Source: Himantopus leucocephalus
Taxonomy: Eukaryota; Chordata; Aves; Charadriiformes; Recurvirostridae
Direction: 5' to 3'
Length of the DNA stretch: 64,000 nucleotides
NCBI GenBank assembly: GCA_003993805.1
Contig: RSEF01000020.1
Span: 8,353,474 to 8,417,473, forward strand
Shown: piece by piece, positions 38,241 to 50,344 of the stretch
Layout: each line of letters begins with the position of its first letter
Position numbering within the stretch: the stretch's first letter is position 1
Translations under genes and position numbers: made by a program
Notes under the pieces: model-generated
What the model was told of the DNA's origin: nothing
Databases searched by the model: none
The model's input: only the letters and a program-made list of their open reading frames with translations

Positions 38241-40818
38241 TGACAGTTTTTACTTTGGCCAACGACCTTCGGAAGCCATGGGGACCATAGCTGAGTGAGG
38301 ATCACGCGCGTGAAGGGAGGATTTGGGGTTAAGATTCAGACTGTGTTGGTAGCACTTTAGTGTATTTTCAAGGGAAATTTCCTGGGTCCGAGTTATGGCT
38401 GCTGCAAAACAGCAGAGGGTCAGCCTGAGCTGAGAAACCCTTGCTGTAGGTAGGGAAGGTTCTTACAGATGGGGAAGCCAAAAAGAAAAATCCAGGAGGG
38501 TGCATTGCTGTAATAAGGAAATGTGCCATTCCATGGGGAAACCTGAACAGGACACACCGCCACGCTTGGGAATTCAGAATGGCACTTTGCAGAAACTACC
38601 GGTATTATGGTCTTAAATTTGGCCCGTTGTTTCAGCAGCTGTGCTTCTATCCAAACTAAACCAACATTTTTGGATGCCTTTCCTTGCTTTGGGGTCTGCA
38701 GCAAGAAGGCAGGGACTGGCACCAGCCAGAGGGAGGGGGGGACGCTGGAGCCCTGTCCTACCGCAGGGAGACATCCGTGCATGACGGCACAGCTGAGCCA
38801 CGCGTGTGGGTGAAAGGCTGGAAGATGGAGGGTAAGCACAGGCTTCATCTACCTTCTGCCTTTTCTCTGTATGCGTTTGCAACCGCAGGAAAACAACCAC
38901 ACTTGGGCAGGCCGTAAGTCCGTCCAGCTCAGCATCCCCTCTGTTTGGTACTCACAAACCCCCCGTTCCCATCCTCATTGCTGATTGCTGGCTGCCAGGA
39001 GGGAGCAGCACAGCAGCACCCAGCCCGGTGTCTCCCTGCCTGCCTCGGAGGTCTCATAGGCAGAAGGGCTTATAAACAGTTTGCAAGGAAAGGCAGACAT
39101 AGTCTAAAAATACAGGCTTCCCCCGGGACCTGCCGTGGCTGCATGACTCAGGCTGGCGGCTGAGGGGCTCTGGGCTTCACCCAGCATCTCCTCTGCACCC
39201 TGCGGCTGGGACCAGCACGCACAAGACTGTCCGGCCACTGTGAAGCTCACGGCTGGGCAGCTCTGACTAGCCCAGGGCTTTGGGGAACGCACCCCGGGAG
39301 AGGCAGGCAGGTGCCTGGTGGCCAGTACAGAAGGTCCCGGTAGAAGCCAGTGCCTGCGGTAGGTGAGACCCCAGGTGAGACGTGTGGTACCCCTACGTGG
39401 TAGCCTGGCACGTGAGGCTTGCTCATGCCACACAGCTCAGTGAGCAGCAGAGGGCTGCATGGACTTGTGACAGTGATGCTGGAACTGAAACAATAGGGTT
39501 TAAAGAGGCTTCTTTGAAATACAAGTTACTGCACTCTATCCGAGCCATACAGCCTAAAAATCCATGCAGTGATCAGCCTGTTTGGCCTCATCTAAGAAGC
39601 TACAACTGACCTCTGTGCTCACAGGCTCAGCCAAGTGCTTGTAATCTGTACAGCTCACAAAAACGTAGCGTAGCCGCGGTTTGGGCCCGTTCCAGGAGGA
39701 GCTGTGCTGGCACTGGCGGGGAGGGAGGATGAGGGAGCCTGAGCTGCTGCCGCCTCTTCGCCTCTTCGCTTGTTTTCAGAATAAAGAGAGACGCAGTCTT
39801 TGGAGATGCTAATTTATCCCTTTTCACAGTCAGTGAGTTTGCTTATGGCAATGGAAGGAAAACAAACAGTCGAACATCCTCAGGGTCTGGTGCGTAAAGG
39901 CAGGATCAGGATGGCAGCTGCAGTCCGCATGGCAGCACTGCGCAGCGGCGCCGGGTGAGGGTGCGTGCTGCAGCCAGGCTGGGCTCACCGAGGGGCCCTG
40001 GACTCTCTCCAGTGCCTTTTCACGTTTCGAGTGCACTGATAAAATAATCATGAAGGTGGGACTATTTCTGACCCCGGGCATCGCTGGGTCAGGGGCATCC
40101 TATCACCAGCCCGAAGCCGTGCCCACGCTGACGTTCAGAGCTCCCTCTGCAACCTCCTCCTCCTCTTCCTCCTTTGCCCAAGCCCCTGAGCACCGATAGC
40201 AACAGAGCAGGTGGGATGCTCGGCTGTGCCTGCACATTTTTAGCAGTAAAACCACGCGCACTTCCCCAGCTAGGCTGGAGAGTCAGCAGCGGCTCGAGTC
40301 TCTGCTCACGTCTGCCGGCGAACGGGGGCTCAGGCAGCAGCGGAGCCGTGGCCAAAGCGGACCAGGGCTGGGGACCCGTGGAGGTGAGGGCGGCTGTACG
40401 GCAAGAGCTGCGGTCAGGCCCCTGCCTAGCAGAAGGGAACAATTTGGGGGCAGCAGGAGAACTGATAAAGGTTTAAGGACAGATGTAAGAGCCAAATGTT
40501 TAAGGTGGCATATTGGGCAATTCAGCAGGGGCAGGGGTAGGCTGGACTTTGCTCACAGTGAAGGGCCCATCTCAAACCTTTGCTTTTTCTGCAAGAAGGT
40601 ATTGCCAGCGCACGCAGCGTCAAGTGCAGCGTCTCGAGGGGAGCGTGGCAGCGTGACAGCTACAGAGCAGGACCGCCTGGCGAGGACATGACAGTGCAGC
40701 GCAGCCCCTGGCAGAACTGCCCTGCCAGGCAGGGGGAGGAGGAAAGAGCCACGTGCATCTGCTCCATTAGCGCATCAGAAATATCAGGTGTGATCAGGAG
40801 TGGTAAGGATGCTGTTGT

Positions 40819-40895
40819 GTCCCTGAAGACCACTGCGGGATCACAGGGTTTGGCAGNGTCCCTGAAGACCACTGCGGGATCACAGGGTTTGGCAG
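40819..40895. repeat. 38-bp perfect direct repeat around a single N, probable contig overlap
   Basis: GTCCCTGAAGACCACTGCGG through GGTTTGGCAG is present at 40819-40856 and again at 40858-40895, identical, with an N at 40857 between. This is an assembly join signature. Confidence 0.85.
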
Positions 40896-41767
40896 GACAA
40901 GATGAGAAGTGAGAGCTGAAACCAGTTACAAAGAAGTTACGGCATTTGGGGAGACGCTTGGGAAATGCAGGTCACTGGCATCCTCTGCTTTGCCAACATC
41001 ACAACATTTTTCATACAGTGGCAACTCCATTTCTTCTCACATGGTGTTGATAGTTCCCCAGTTTAAAGCTCAAATAAAGTCTTGCCTTCTGCTTCTGATG
41101 TGCCTCCTTGTAAAACCTGAGGGGAGAAAATAGTAAGCAACACCTACCACTCTCTCTTAGATAGCTTATTCCGTCTTGGAGGTCGTTAAGGAGGATGCTA
41201 TCCCGCCATAGGATTCAATGATCAGGAACTAGAATAAAACTGGGACACGATCCAGACTATAACTGTAGAATAATGAATAATTCTGCTATTCCAAACCCAT
41301 GAAACACAAAAAGAGAGTTTTTTAGCATATGAAAGCCTCCAGGAGGATGTATGAAGCCAGGCTGTTAACATTTGCGATGTTCCCAGCTCAGAACAGATTC
41401 CCAGGACTTGACTGAACAAGCTGCCATCAGAAGAAGAGCAAGGACGCAAGACTGGGATACAGCAGGAGCTCTAAAACTGCCTTGGAAGAGACCCAGAGCA
41501 AAGTAACTGTTTTTCAGGATCTGGGAGCGCAAAACTAATCTCAGAGACCCCGAAGGCATCACAGAAAGCAGGCACAGATGCTGATTTTTTCTAGTTTGCT
41601 TGCAGAGGAGAGATCATATCCTCACCACAGTGTTTCGTGCTTTCCCACCAATACAGCTCCATTGGCCATGAATGGAAGATGACCAAAGGCACAGAAACCT
41701 GACTGTAATAACCTCAGTTACCACCATTTTTCTGTTTTTCCCTACATCCTCTTTCTTCTGGTTCCCT

Positions 41768-41867
41768 NNNNNNNNNNNNNNNNNNNNNNNNNNNNNNNNN
41801 NNNNNNNNNNNNNNNNNNNNNNNNNNNNNNNNNNNNNNNNNNNNNNNNNNNNNNNNNNNNNNNNNNN
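41768..41867. other. Assembly gap (100 N)
   Basis: Exactly 100 N in intergenic sequence; true size unknown. Confidence 0.95.
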
Positions 41868-44800
41868 CCTGCCGAACCCCGGGGAAAACCTTTTCAGAGC
41901 TGCTTGTTAGCAGCGTTGCTGGTTTGTCCTCTGTACTCTTTGTATCTTACCCCTGAGACTGATTTAATACCTCAAAATGACTCTTGTGGCAAAACAATCT
42001 GTCTCTGGAAGGTCCTCAAACCTGTGCCAGAATCTAGCTGCGTGAGCCGGGTCAAACTCTACAGCAGCGATAAAACCCCAAATTTATCACAAGTTAAGGA
42101 CTGGAGGAGAGAAGTTTTAAAGAAACCGAAGATATGATGTCACACTACACAGTGCGTGGAAAAGAAAGTCTGTATGACACGGATCACTTAAGGGCAGTAA
42201 TAAGAATGAGCAAATCAGGAGAAAGGATTTTAATACGGTTTGAAGAGAAGGGGACGTAAACAGGCATTAGTCTGCAAAGGTGAAGAAATGGTAGGAACTT
42301 GTGGGATCTCACAAGAACATGTCAAATTTATCCACTGAGGTTAATCCAGAAAATGGGTTTAAATCCAGAAAAAATAATATCCAAACTTTTATTTGTAGCA
42401 ATTAAAGCTTTGAGAACAAAGTCCCTACTGAGGAAAGATCTGCAAGAGGATTTTTCAAACCACATTGCTAATGAATGGCACTGTTCTTAACCACAGTTTG
42501 CCTTAAGAGTGATAAATTGGGCCAGAAAAGTACGAGGCGTGCTGAAGAACAACACAAGAGGGAAAACAACAGGTTGTGTCCAGCAAAGAGCGTGGGGTAT
42601 CCGTATTCGCAAACGGCTGGTTTCTGTACTCTCTGACAGAGGAGGGAACTGCAATTTGGGCTGGGCAGGGCCTCCCCAGCCTCCCTGCACCTCCACCTCC
42701 AGGGCCGCTGGGTTTCTCCAACCACTGAAATCTTTTCTTTTCGCCGTTTAATAGCCTGCAGCATTCATGGCTGGGTTAGGACACTCTCAGCGCCTAAAAA
42801 TCTCTCAACAGAAATTCTCCTGGGCTTCCAGGAACGGGGTTACAAAGCACTTGCACATACGCTCTGTGTTACTAGGTGGACTAAATTGCCGTGATTTCAA
42901 GTAAATAAAACCACTCGTGGGACAAAATTTAGGAACATAAATGGGCAAGATGTTTGCGCAGGTTGTCTGCCTCCTAATCGATAGCCCTTCTGGGGCCCAA
43001 TTTTGTTACGGTCTGACCCTTCGTGTTAAATCCGAAATAATTGGACAAAAGCAAAGGTCACTTGAAATTCTACCAAATAGATTAAATCCCAAGACAGGCA
43101 GAGAGATGATGTTAGTAACTTTCAAAAATAGTCAATAGAGAAAAGTAAAGGAGCTCTATATCAAATCACCTGCAGTTCCATGATTTGGATGGACAGAAGA
43201 GCAAGTTCAGAACTGGGAATTTGGCTGCACTAATTTAAATGGGGAAGGAAGCAGGATTACGTGTGAAATGCAGATGTTGCACATGGAAATACTTACTTTC
43301 CCCAGTTCGTAAGCATTTCTTTCATGGGAAAAATTTTAGGTTCTGCTGTACCCCTGTTACCTCCTTGCCTTTCCTGCCCACTGCTGTGCATCTGCCAGTT
43401 ATCACAGGCGTTGGGTTCCATATCCAGTGCGAAATGCAGAACCATTCTGAATGCAACTTAACGCAGGTTTGGTAGGTTTATTTTCAGAACGCCTTCATTT
43501 TTCAGAGAATAGGGAAAACACAGATCAAAAGCTCTTTGACCTGTATAAACAGAAATACCTACAACTCCACAACATGCGTGCAGGGTGTCTATCCCAATGA
43601 ACGCATCTCTTCCAAACACCACGTTCCCAATGCACTGTGTGCCTCAGCTCCTCTGACCTCTCCTTTTTCTTCTGGCTGGAGCTTTGTCCGCGGCAACACT
43701 TCATCTAAGCTGGAAAGATTTCGATTGTATATGTCAAGGCAACTCTGGAAAGCTCCAAAGTGAACAGAAATGTTTTTCCTATCAGAGTGGTATTTCTTAT
43801 GCTTTTTCCTACATTCCAGAGGGAATGTATGTCATACTGAAAACATTAATTCTTGGGAGTTTCTAGAGAATGAACATACATTAGGCCAAGGACTACTTTA
43901 AATACTTACAGGATGTAGTAATCACATTTTTATGTGACTTTTGTTGTAGGACGACTCCCACGTGAGTCTGATATCTTCAAATGCACCTTTAGCAAAATTT
44001 CTTCATTCTATAGGAATTTTCCATAATGACAAGAAGAAGTAATATTTGGATTCCTTGTCTAAATAACGTAATTTTCTTAAGGTAGACCTCTTTCTCATTG
44101 GTATTTATATGACAATCTACTTTCTAAATGTGGCTATATTTGCTGTTAAGTTTTCAAAGGTTGCCTGTAGCCATATGAATACCCAGCTACCAGTCTGCAT
44201 GTAGGTGCAGAAATTGCTCATCCAAACTAATATGCGTGATGCTCCATTTTTTGCCTTTTAGCGTCTTTGAAAAATCCGTACTGATACTTTTTGCTCCATT
44301 CTGCTTTTGCAGAAAGTGAAATATTTTCTTGCTGCAGGTTGAAATCCCAGTTCAGAAACAATTGTTCCGGAAGCAGGGGCAGTTCACACGCAGCGTAACT
44401 GAGCACTGCCTAAAGTAGCGACTGCGAAGCAGGAGGTACATTTTTATCAGTATCTGTATGGTTTGTTGTGGATACGCATTAGACCATGGCTCAAGCAAGG
44501 AAAGGGGTGCAACGTGACAATTACCTCCACATCATATAGATAAAAGTGAGACTCAGAGCTATTGAATATTCTACCTGATAAAATGTAAAGTCGGTACTCA
44601 GCCTGCGGGAGGGAGAGATGGGAAAAGCCAGCAGGTTAATCTCCAGCTCCTCGCGGTACACGGCTGCGCTCGCTCTGATCTAAGGCTTTGCTTGACAGTT
44701 ACCAAGCCCCAGAGAACAAGGTTAAACAGTGGGGTTTGTCACATCCCGGGAAGGTTATCACGCTGTCTGCGATGCTTGTGTACATAACACCCCTGCAAGG

Positions 44801-45707
44801 AAGCCATCAGCGTTTTGCCAAAAGCAGCAACGGTCCAAATGGTGCTAGACTTTGTTACCTTGTCAACCAACAGAAAATGCAGTTTTGCTCCAGTGGATTT
44901 GCATCCTTGGGCATGAGGTGCTGTTTTTCTCTGTGCTGGGGACCCAGAATAACAAGTGACAAAAAGAAACCACAAGCAGACAAATGGGCCAAAATTATCT
45001 GGTATTTCTGAGCGTTTCAATACATTATTTCTTTTTCTTGCACGTCTGTCAGCCTGTACCTCTGACTGTGTCTTTGTCTTGCTGCAGGACGTGCAATGTG
45101 AATTTGAACACTGCAATTGTCCAGCGCTGAAAAACAGATGGATGACTCATCTGAACACAGGCTGGTTTGGTGGCTTTAGTGTTTGGTTGACTTGTCCATA
45201 TAGAAATGACAGGACATTAAAAAAAACACAAACAACACATGTGGTGTGCAGCTTGCTGCTTCTCCTGGAGCGCGTGGAGCTTTCACCCAGAGATTTCCAG
45301 GGCAAAGAAATGTCTTCAGCTGCCTCTGCACCAGCTGTCAGGGGATGAAATCTGTGTGGGGAAAGAAGATGAGGGCACTGAGCAAATTAATAAAGCAGTG
45401 TCAAGTAGTGAGAAGGAATGGTGTAGAATTAATTCTTTTCCCTTGTAGATCTTCTGTTCAGTGCAAGTGATTGTATTAATTTCCCAGGACTTTGTACAAT
45501 TGACCCTCCATGAAATGTATGTGTAGGAACTGAGATATTGTTCCTCTCGATCCAGGGTGGAAACATTGCTGGGGATGTTAAGAACTGAAGATACCCCCAA
45601 GATCACTGCACCTGCTCAACTGCCGCTGCATTTATGTGTTAATCTATGAAGGATGGCTGAGGAGCAGTCAAATGAACTGCCTTTTATCCATATGAATTCC
45701 ACGTGAA

Positions 45708-45754
45708 TCATCCTGATGGCTTTGCAAAGGAGGCTCTTGCAGGACTGACAGTGC
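45708..45754 (-). CDS. COL20A1: Tentative terminal coding exon of COL20A1
   Basis: After the strong donor at 45852-45851, the first good acceptor is CCTTTGTTCATCCTTCAG ending at 45755. It continues in phase as (G)TVSPARASFAKPSG and a TGA stop (45710-45708). This gives a 98-bp intron and a 14-residue tail rich in small and basic residues, plausible for FACIT NC1. An alternative acceptor near 45.63 kb would give an even shorter AAVEQVQ tail. No similarity evidence decides between them. Confidence 0.42.
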
Positions 45755-45852
45755 CTGAAGGATGAACAAAGGTCTCTGCCCAGCTTAAGAGAAGTAACCG
45801 GAGAGACCAGCTATAAATCCATAACTTTTGTACTGAGATAGTTAGGACTTAC

Positions 45853-46008
45853 CTCTTCTACTTGCCCCATAACATCCGGAGATATCACAACCCCCTGGAT
45901 ATCCAGACTGCCCAGGCTGCCCTCTGACACCAGGAAAACCTTGAGGACCAACATTCCCAGGGTAACCCTTTGGACCTGGTTTCCCCAGCACAACTTCTCC
46001 TGGTGGGC
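45853..46008 (-). CDS. COL20A1: COL20A1 exon: end of COL1 and Cys-containing NC1
   Basis: The 156 nt encode (G)PPGEVVLGKPGPKGYPGNV, GPQGFPGVRGQPGQSGYPGG, then CDISGCYGASRR and the first base of a Gly codon. Acceptor TCTCCTTCTTCAG, donor AGAG|GTAAGT. The GYPG-x-C-x(4)-C-Y pattern at the COL1/NC1 border is the FACIT signature for interchain disulfides. A further break in the triplet pattern is present at GEVVLG. Confidence 0.92.
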
Positions 46009-46801
46009 CTGAAGAAGGAGAAGCACTGTAAGATGTAGCACATCTACTTCAGCTGCTTCTATATTTTCCCCATCCTACATGTTGGTTAATATTCTGAGTA
46101 TTGTTTCCTCATTTGGTGGAAAAATGAGACCTGCCGGTTGCAAAACCTCTTCTGAATCCCAGTAACTGGAGGGCTTATTCTTGACCTTAAGGGTGCCCGG
46201 CTTGGCTAAACATGGAGCCTGGTTATGAGAAGCTGAAGTCCAGCTACATGGAAAAACACCTTAACTGCAGGATCCATCCCAGAGTCATTGGTTTTTCTGT
46301 CTTCACATTTCAACTATAAAAATTTAAATACGGAAGAATATGTTTGACCACAGTCTCTTGATAGTGCCTGGTTTGTTACGTCAGTGGTAAACCTCCCACT
46401 GATTTCAAGTAACAGGGATCAGGATGGAGGAGTACGCCAAATCCTAACAGATTACTCAAAACCCCTTGTGTTTCCTGAGCTGAATTTTCAGAGTTTCTAT
46501 CCCCTGAGCATCTGGTCTTGCATGCAAAAAGGCAGCAAAACTAAAACTCCTTGGATGTGTCTCAGGTCCTTAAAATACATCATGACCTGGGAATGGGTAC
46601 CAGAGGGAGGAGACGGCCTGGAGCAGTCCCTCGTGTCCTAGCAGGGATGAACCATCCAGGATGCTGCCAACAGTGCTGTGGTGGGGAGGTGAGTCTGCCC
46701 CACCACAGTGGTCTTAAGGCTGAATGACGCTTTGAATCTGGCAGCTGGTGAGCTCCGGCTGGCCCCATCGGGCCAATACAAAGAGGTTGGATTCACTCTA
46801 C

Positions 46802-46879
46802 CTGTTCTGCCCCTGGGTCCTTGGATCCCTTCCTCACTGGCTCCAGACATCCCTTTTTCTCCTTTGGGCCCTGGGGCAC
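46802..46879 (-). CDS. COL20A1: COL20A1 exon: COL1 triple helix, 78 nt
   Basis: The 78 nt encode (G)APGPKGEKGMSGASEEGIQ and GPRGRT(G), phase 1 at both ends. Acceptor TGTGATTAG, donor ACAG|GTAGAG. The triplet register is interrupted at GASEEG. Confidence 0.9.
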
Positions 46880-47164
46880 CTAATCACAGATAAGAGATAA
46901 GTGTCACTTCACTGCATTTTTTTATTTCACCCTGAATTAAGTCTCCTGCAGTCTCCTCACCAGGCTATTAGATAGTAAATTGAAGGAGAGTCACTGCCCT
47001 TGGCTACACAAAGAAATACCCATTTCTTTCAGTCCTGTCTGGGCACCTGCTCTCTTTTCCAGAGTAGCCATTTGCCCATGACCAACAGGGCTCCAGCTAA
47101 CACTGATCTGCAGCCTGATATGGGTGAAAATGAATATTTTTCATAGAGAAATTCATAGCACTGG

Positions 47165-47250
47165 TGTTAGTGCACTGGCCTGAGTGTGGGGTCCACTCCC
47201 ATGTTCGTCACTTGAATCAGATAAATCACAAAGCTGAACCATCTCTTCAA
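47165..47250 (+). repeat. Possible MIR/CORE-SINE 5' fragment
   Basis: GTGTTAGTGCACTGGCCTGA GTGTGGGG, then TCACTTGAATCAGATAAATC ACAAAGC, resembles the tRNA-derived head of MIR-type SINEs (GTTAGAGCACTGGCCTGGGA). It is diverged and the call rests on memory of the consensus. Confidence 0.35.
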
Positions 47251-48203
47251 TTGCTGTTTTCGCATGAAATTGCTCATGAAACCAGTACATCTCAGTGAAA
47301 CACAGGCATACACAAAATACCCGTTTTCATACTTTTAAGATGACAATATTTTGATCACCTGTGTCCTTAAGATTGTTTTTCAGTGAGATCTGTCTTCTCC
47401 CATCTCCTCGCTCGACAGGCTGGAAACATCTGCAGGTTGTTACTACCCTTTTCTCTTAAGTGACATTTTGATAAGCTCTGTGGATACTAGATCAGACTGA
47501 ATAGTGCCAGAGCAAGGAGTTAAACAGAAGGTGTCTAGTTGCTTAGAGGTGTTAGGACACTGATGAAACCAATGTTTTTCATTTTATTTTGACAGACAAT
47601 TACTTGAGCCACTGACAAACGTTGTCTGCAAATCCAAGCAAAACGTATTTCCACCATTCACTCATTCATGTGTAATAACTGAAGCCACTTTCTGAGATTA
47701 CATTAATTTATTTCTTTAGTCATGTGTGAGGCTTTTGTTGTTGGAACTGCTGCTCCAGAAACCTACTTCCACTTTCAGTGTTACCTCAGTTGCCTCATGC
47801 CTTCCTTCAGTGTTTTCCAAGCCTCGCCATTTCTGCCCAGAGGTGATCTGTTCCACCACCACAAGTCAATCCAAATGGCTGTTTCTTTTGCCTTTCTGTA
47901 GGGAAAGCCTCCTGCCCTCTAAAATTAAACTCTCCGTCACCCAAAACCTACACATGGTATCAAACTGGCCTTCCTCTCAAAGCAGAGCTTGCAAAAAGAG
48001 TGGGCTGCCTCTGTCTTCTCCCTACTCCTTGGGCTACCTAACTTGGGTTTCTCTTCCTAGAAGAGAGAAGTCCAAGAGGAAAACAGCAATGAGATGACAT
48101 GCGATTATATTATGGATTATCTTTACAGTACCGCTCAAGGCACTAAAATGTTTAAAGTGCCAAAGATATAGTCAAAAATGCTTACAAATGCTTCTGTCCA
48201 TAC

Positions 48204-48392
48204 CTCTTTCTCCAGGATACCCATCTTTGCCTGGCTGTCCAGGGATGCCATTTTCTCCTCTTTCTCCATTGCTCCCAGGGGGACCTGGAGGACCTGGTGG
48301 TCCTGGTTCTCCTGGTTTTAACCTTTCTTCCCAAACAGGAACTGGCTTCCTTGCATGTTCATGAATGAATGAGTCAAATTTCAACACATGAG
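48204..48392 (-). CDS. COL20A1: COL20A1 exon: NC2 hinge end and start of the COL1 helix
   Basis: The 189 nt encode (T)[19 protein letters not shown] and WEERLKP, then [20 protein letters not shown] and further triplets to YPGERG. Acceptor CCTTCTCAG, donor AGAG|GTATGG, phase 1 at both ends. The hinge passes into COL1 within one exon, with three consecutive GPP triplets at the helix start. KFDSF is a feature shared with mammalian collagen XX as remembered. Confidence 0.93.
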
Positions 48393-48549
48393 CTGAGAAG
48401 GGAAGACAGAAAACGAATGTTTCCTTGGCTGAGAAATTCAGAAAAGAGACAAAACCAGAGGATGTTGTCTAAAAAGGTACTTAAAACTGTCAGCTAGTGC
48501 TAAAAGGCTGTCAGTCCAAACTGAGAAAGCCAGAAGCTGAAGAGAAAAT

Positions 48550-48625
48550 GGGCAGCTGAGTCGTGACTTTGCTGCCTGACCTTGGGCAAACCTCTGCTTC
48601 TCTCCATGCATCACAGCACAGGGGC
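48550..48625 (+). repeat. Possible MIR core fragment
   Basis: TTTGCTGCCTGACCTTGGGC AAACCTCTGCTTCTCTCCAT resembles the MIR core GTGTGACCTTGGGCAAGTCA followed by the pyrimidine-rich block. It is short and diverged. Confidence 0.4.
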
Positions 48626-48933
48626 TTGACCAAAAATGCCTCATCGCAAGAGGAATCAGCGCAAATCACCAAAAGAATAATTTTCCATCTGAGAAATAAG
48701 GGAGACTTCGCAAAGGGTTTTCCAAACAAATATTTCATGCCTCTCCGTGCTAATGCCACCCAATAAAACCAACGTAGCACCGAGAGCCTGTGATGGGACA
48801 TTTGCTCTGCGTAGTGCTCAGCACGGCAGAGGATGGAGGAGCTCCCTGGGTCACTACAGCTTCATGCTGTCTCCTCTCTGGTTTTGTTCACCACTGCTGG
48901 AGAGGCGTCTGGAGCTGGGCTGGTTGTACTCAC

Positions 48934-49000
48934 TCTGAATCATCCGTTCACAAGCCTGGCTAACGAGCTGGTAAATTGTGGCCAAGGACTGCGGTTCCCC
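48934..49000 (-). CDS. COL20A1: COL20A1 exon: NC2 hinge, first half
   Basis: The 67 nt encode GEPQSLATIYQLVSQACERM and IQ, with acceptor CACTTTAG and donor CAGA|GTGAGT, ending in phase 1. It is a non-collagenous segment with a heptad-like hydrophobic pattern and a cysteine. In FACIT collagens NC2 drives chain trimerisation and interchain disulfides. Confidence 0.92.
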
Positions 49001-50308
49001 CTAAAGTGAAACAATTTTTTTTATTAAAAAAAAAAAAAAGGAAGTATTACTATCTTTTAAAAAGGATCAATATCATAATGCTTGATAGCTTCTGCCCATT
49101 CTTTTTCTCAGCTAGAGTTTCAGAGATATTAATTACTGTGAAATGTGGCTTTATTTATTTATCACAAAGCTCTGAAGCCATAAAATTGAAATTGGGAAAC
49201 ATCAATAATTGGTTTTCTTCTGCACATCAAAAAGCCCAGACCGAATCTCAATAATTACCGAAGCTGCCAAAAAAGGGAGAGTAAATGTCACTCTCAAATT
49301 TTATCAAAAAATATGCTAAGCCTATAACTCAATGTTCTGTGATATGTAAAACATCTAATATGATCAGATATTACAACATCCTATCTTTGTCTAAATCTTT
49401 TATGAATATTGATTCTGACTGTATTCTGAATAAATCATATCTGAGGGGTTCTTTAGAAAGTTTTACTAAAGTAGGGATAAAGTGATAAAAATGCAAAAGC
49501 TGCTTAAAAATAAACACGGACTCTGTCTGTGAAAATTCGTAACTAACACACTGTGTACTTCCAAAAACATTTATAAAATATACATCTCTGGCTGGATCAC
49601 TGTGCAGATTACCCAGACTTAAGCAAAAGCTTGGCACAACACCCAAGGGAGGGAAAAAGGAAAGTTCCACTGCAAAAAAATGTACAGAAAATGAAAAGCT
49701 GGTGGGAACGGAAGAAGAATGGTGTGAAAAATTTTAATACTGAAGCATTAACTTGAGACAAAAGCAGTCTGTCAAAAGCAGCTCGCTTCTGTCTGAAGTC
49801 TAATTCACGTAAGTCAGTCTTGGCAATGAGACTCAGACTCCCAGAAAGACATGGGGTTTCTTTTTACCCAGAATTCAGGATAAGAAAAACTTCCTCCCAC
49901 AATAAAATAACCTTCAACGGCAGAGTAGATCTCCTGACATCGAATGCTCTGTGCTGGGACATGCCAGACGACTATTACAAATGAGTCCCCTCTTATGCAA
50001 TACATTAAAAAAGAGCAACTCAGTCAAGTCAAGTGGTTTTGGTTTTTCCTTCTCAGCAAATAATGGATTTCCAGTTGGCGTTTCTTCTTCATTACTACAA
50101 TTGATACGAGGGAGCTCCTGACTGCTGCAGGATTATTTATATCCCAGTGCAGGCGAATGGAAAGGCAACAAGCTATAGGTGCATGAAGTTATTCAACACT
50201 AGGAAGGTTTATATGTGTAAGCATAGCTTGCAAAGCACGGTACCCCATCCACTCTCTTGAGTGTAGGACACAGTGAGAGTGTTGCTGCCTAGCACCACAA
50301 AAACTCAC

Positions 50309-50344
50309 TTTCTCTCCTCTTTCTCCTTTTGGACCTGGCAGCCC
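50309..50344 (-). CDS. COL20A1: COL20A1 exon: COL2 triple helix, 36 nt
   Basis: Twelve codons, GLPGPKGERGEK, four charged triplets closing the COL2 helix. Acceptor TTTCTTTGTAG, donor AAA|GTGAGT. KGERGEK-type ends often precede the NC2 hinge in FACIT chains. Confidence 0.93.

Larger units (their letters stand above)
38061..45700. other. Intergenic region between the 3' ends of CHRNA4 and COL20A1
   Basis: About 7.6 kb with no recognised gene. It contains two single-N direct duplications (38134-38240 and 40819-40895), a 100-N gap (41768-41867), and a GC-richer part at about 38.7-40.5 kb. A splice-acceptor-like TCTTGCTGCAG at about 45.08 kb (+ strand) leads into a short open frame with no family resemblance. 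The 3'UTR of COL20A1 must lie in the right part, but no AATAAA on the - strand was found near it. Confidence 0.6.

Noticed and set aside
45088..45348. + strand open frame after a good-looking TCTTGCTGCAG acceptor, with Cys-rich start DVQCEFEHCNCP
   Set aside because: There is no matching upstream exon, the rest of the frame has no family resemblance, and it ends without a donor or poly(A) signal. It could be chance; kept only as a note.
45613..45640. Alternative last exon of COL20A1 giving AAVEQVQ and TGA
   Set aside because: The acceptor AAATGCAG has a weaker pyrimidine tract and is farther than the CCTTTGTTCATCCTTCAG acceptor at 45755. It cannot be excluded.
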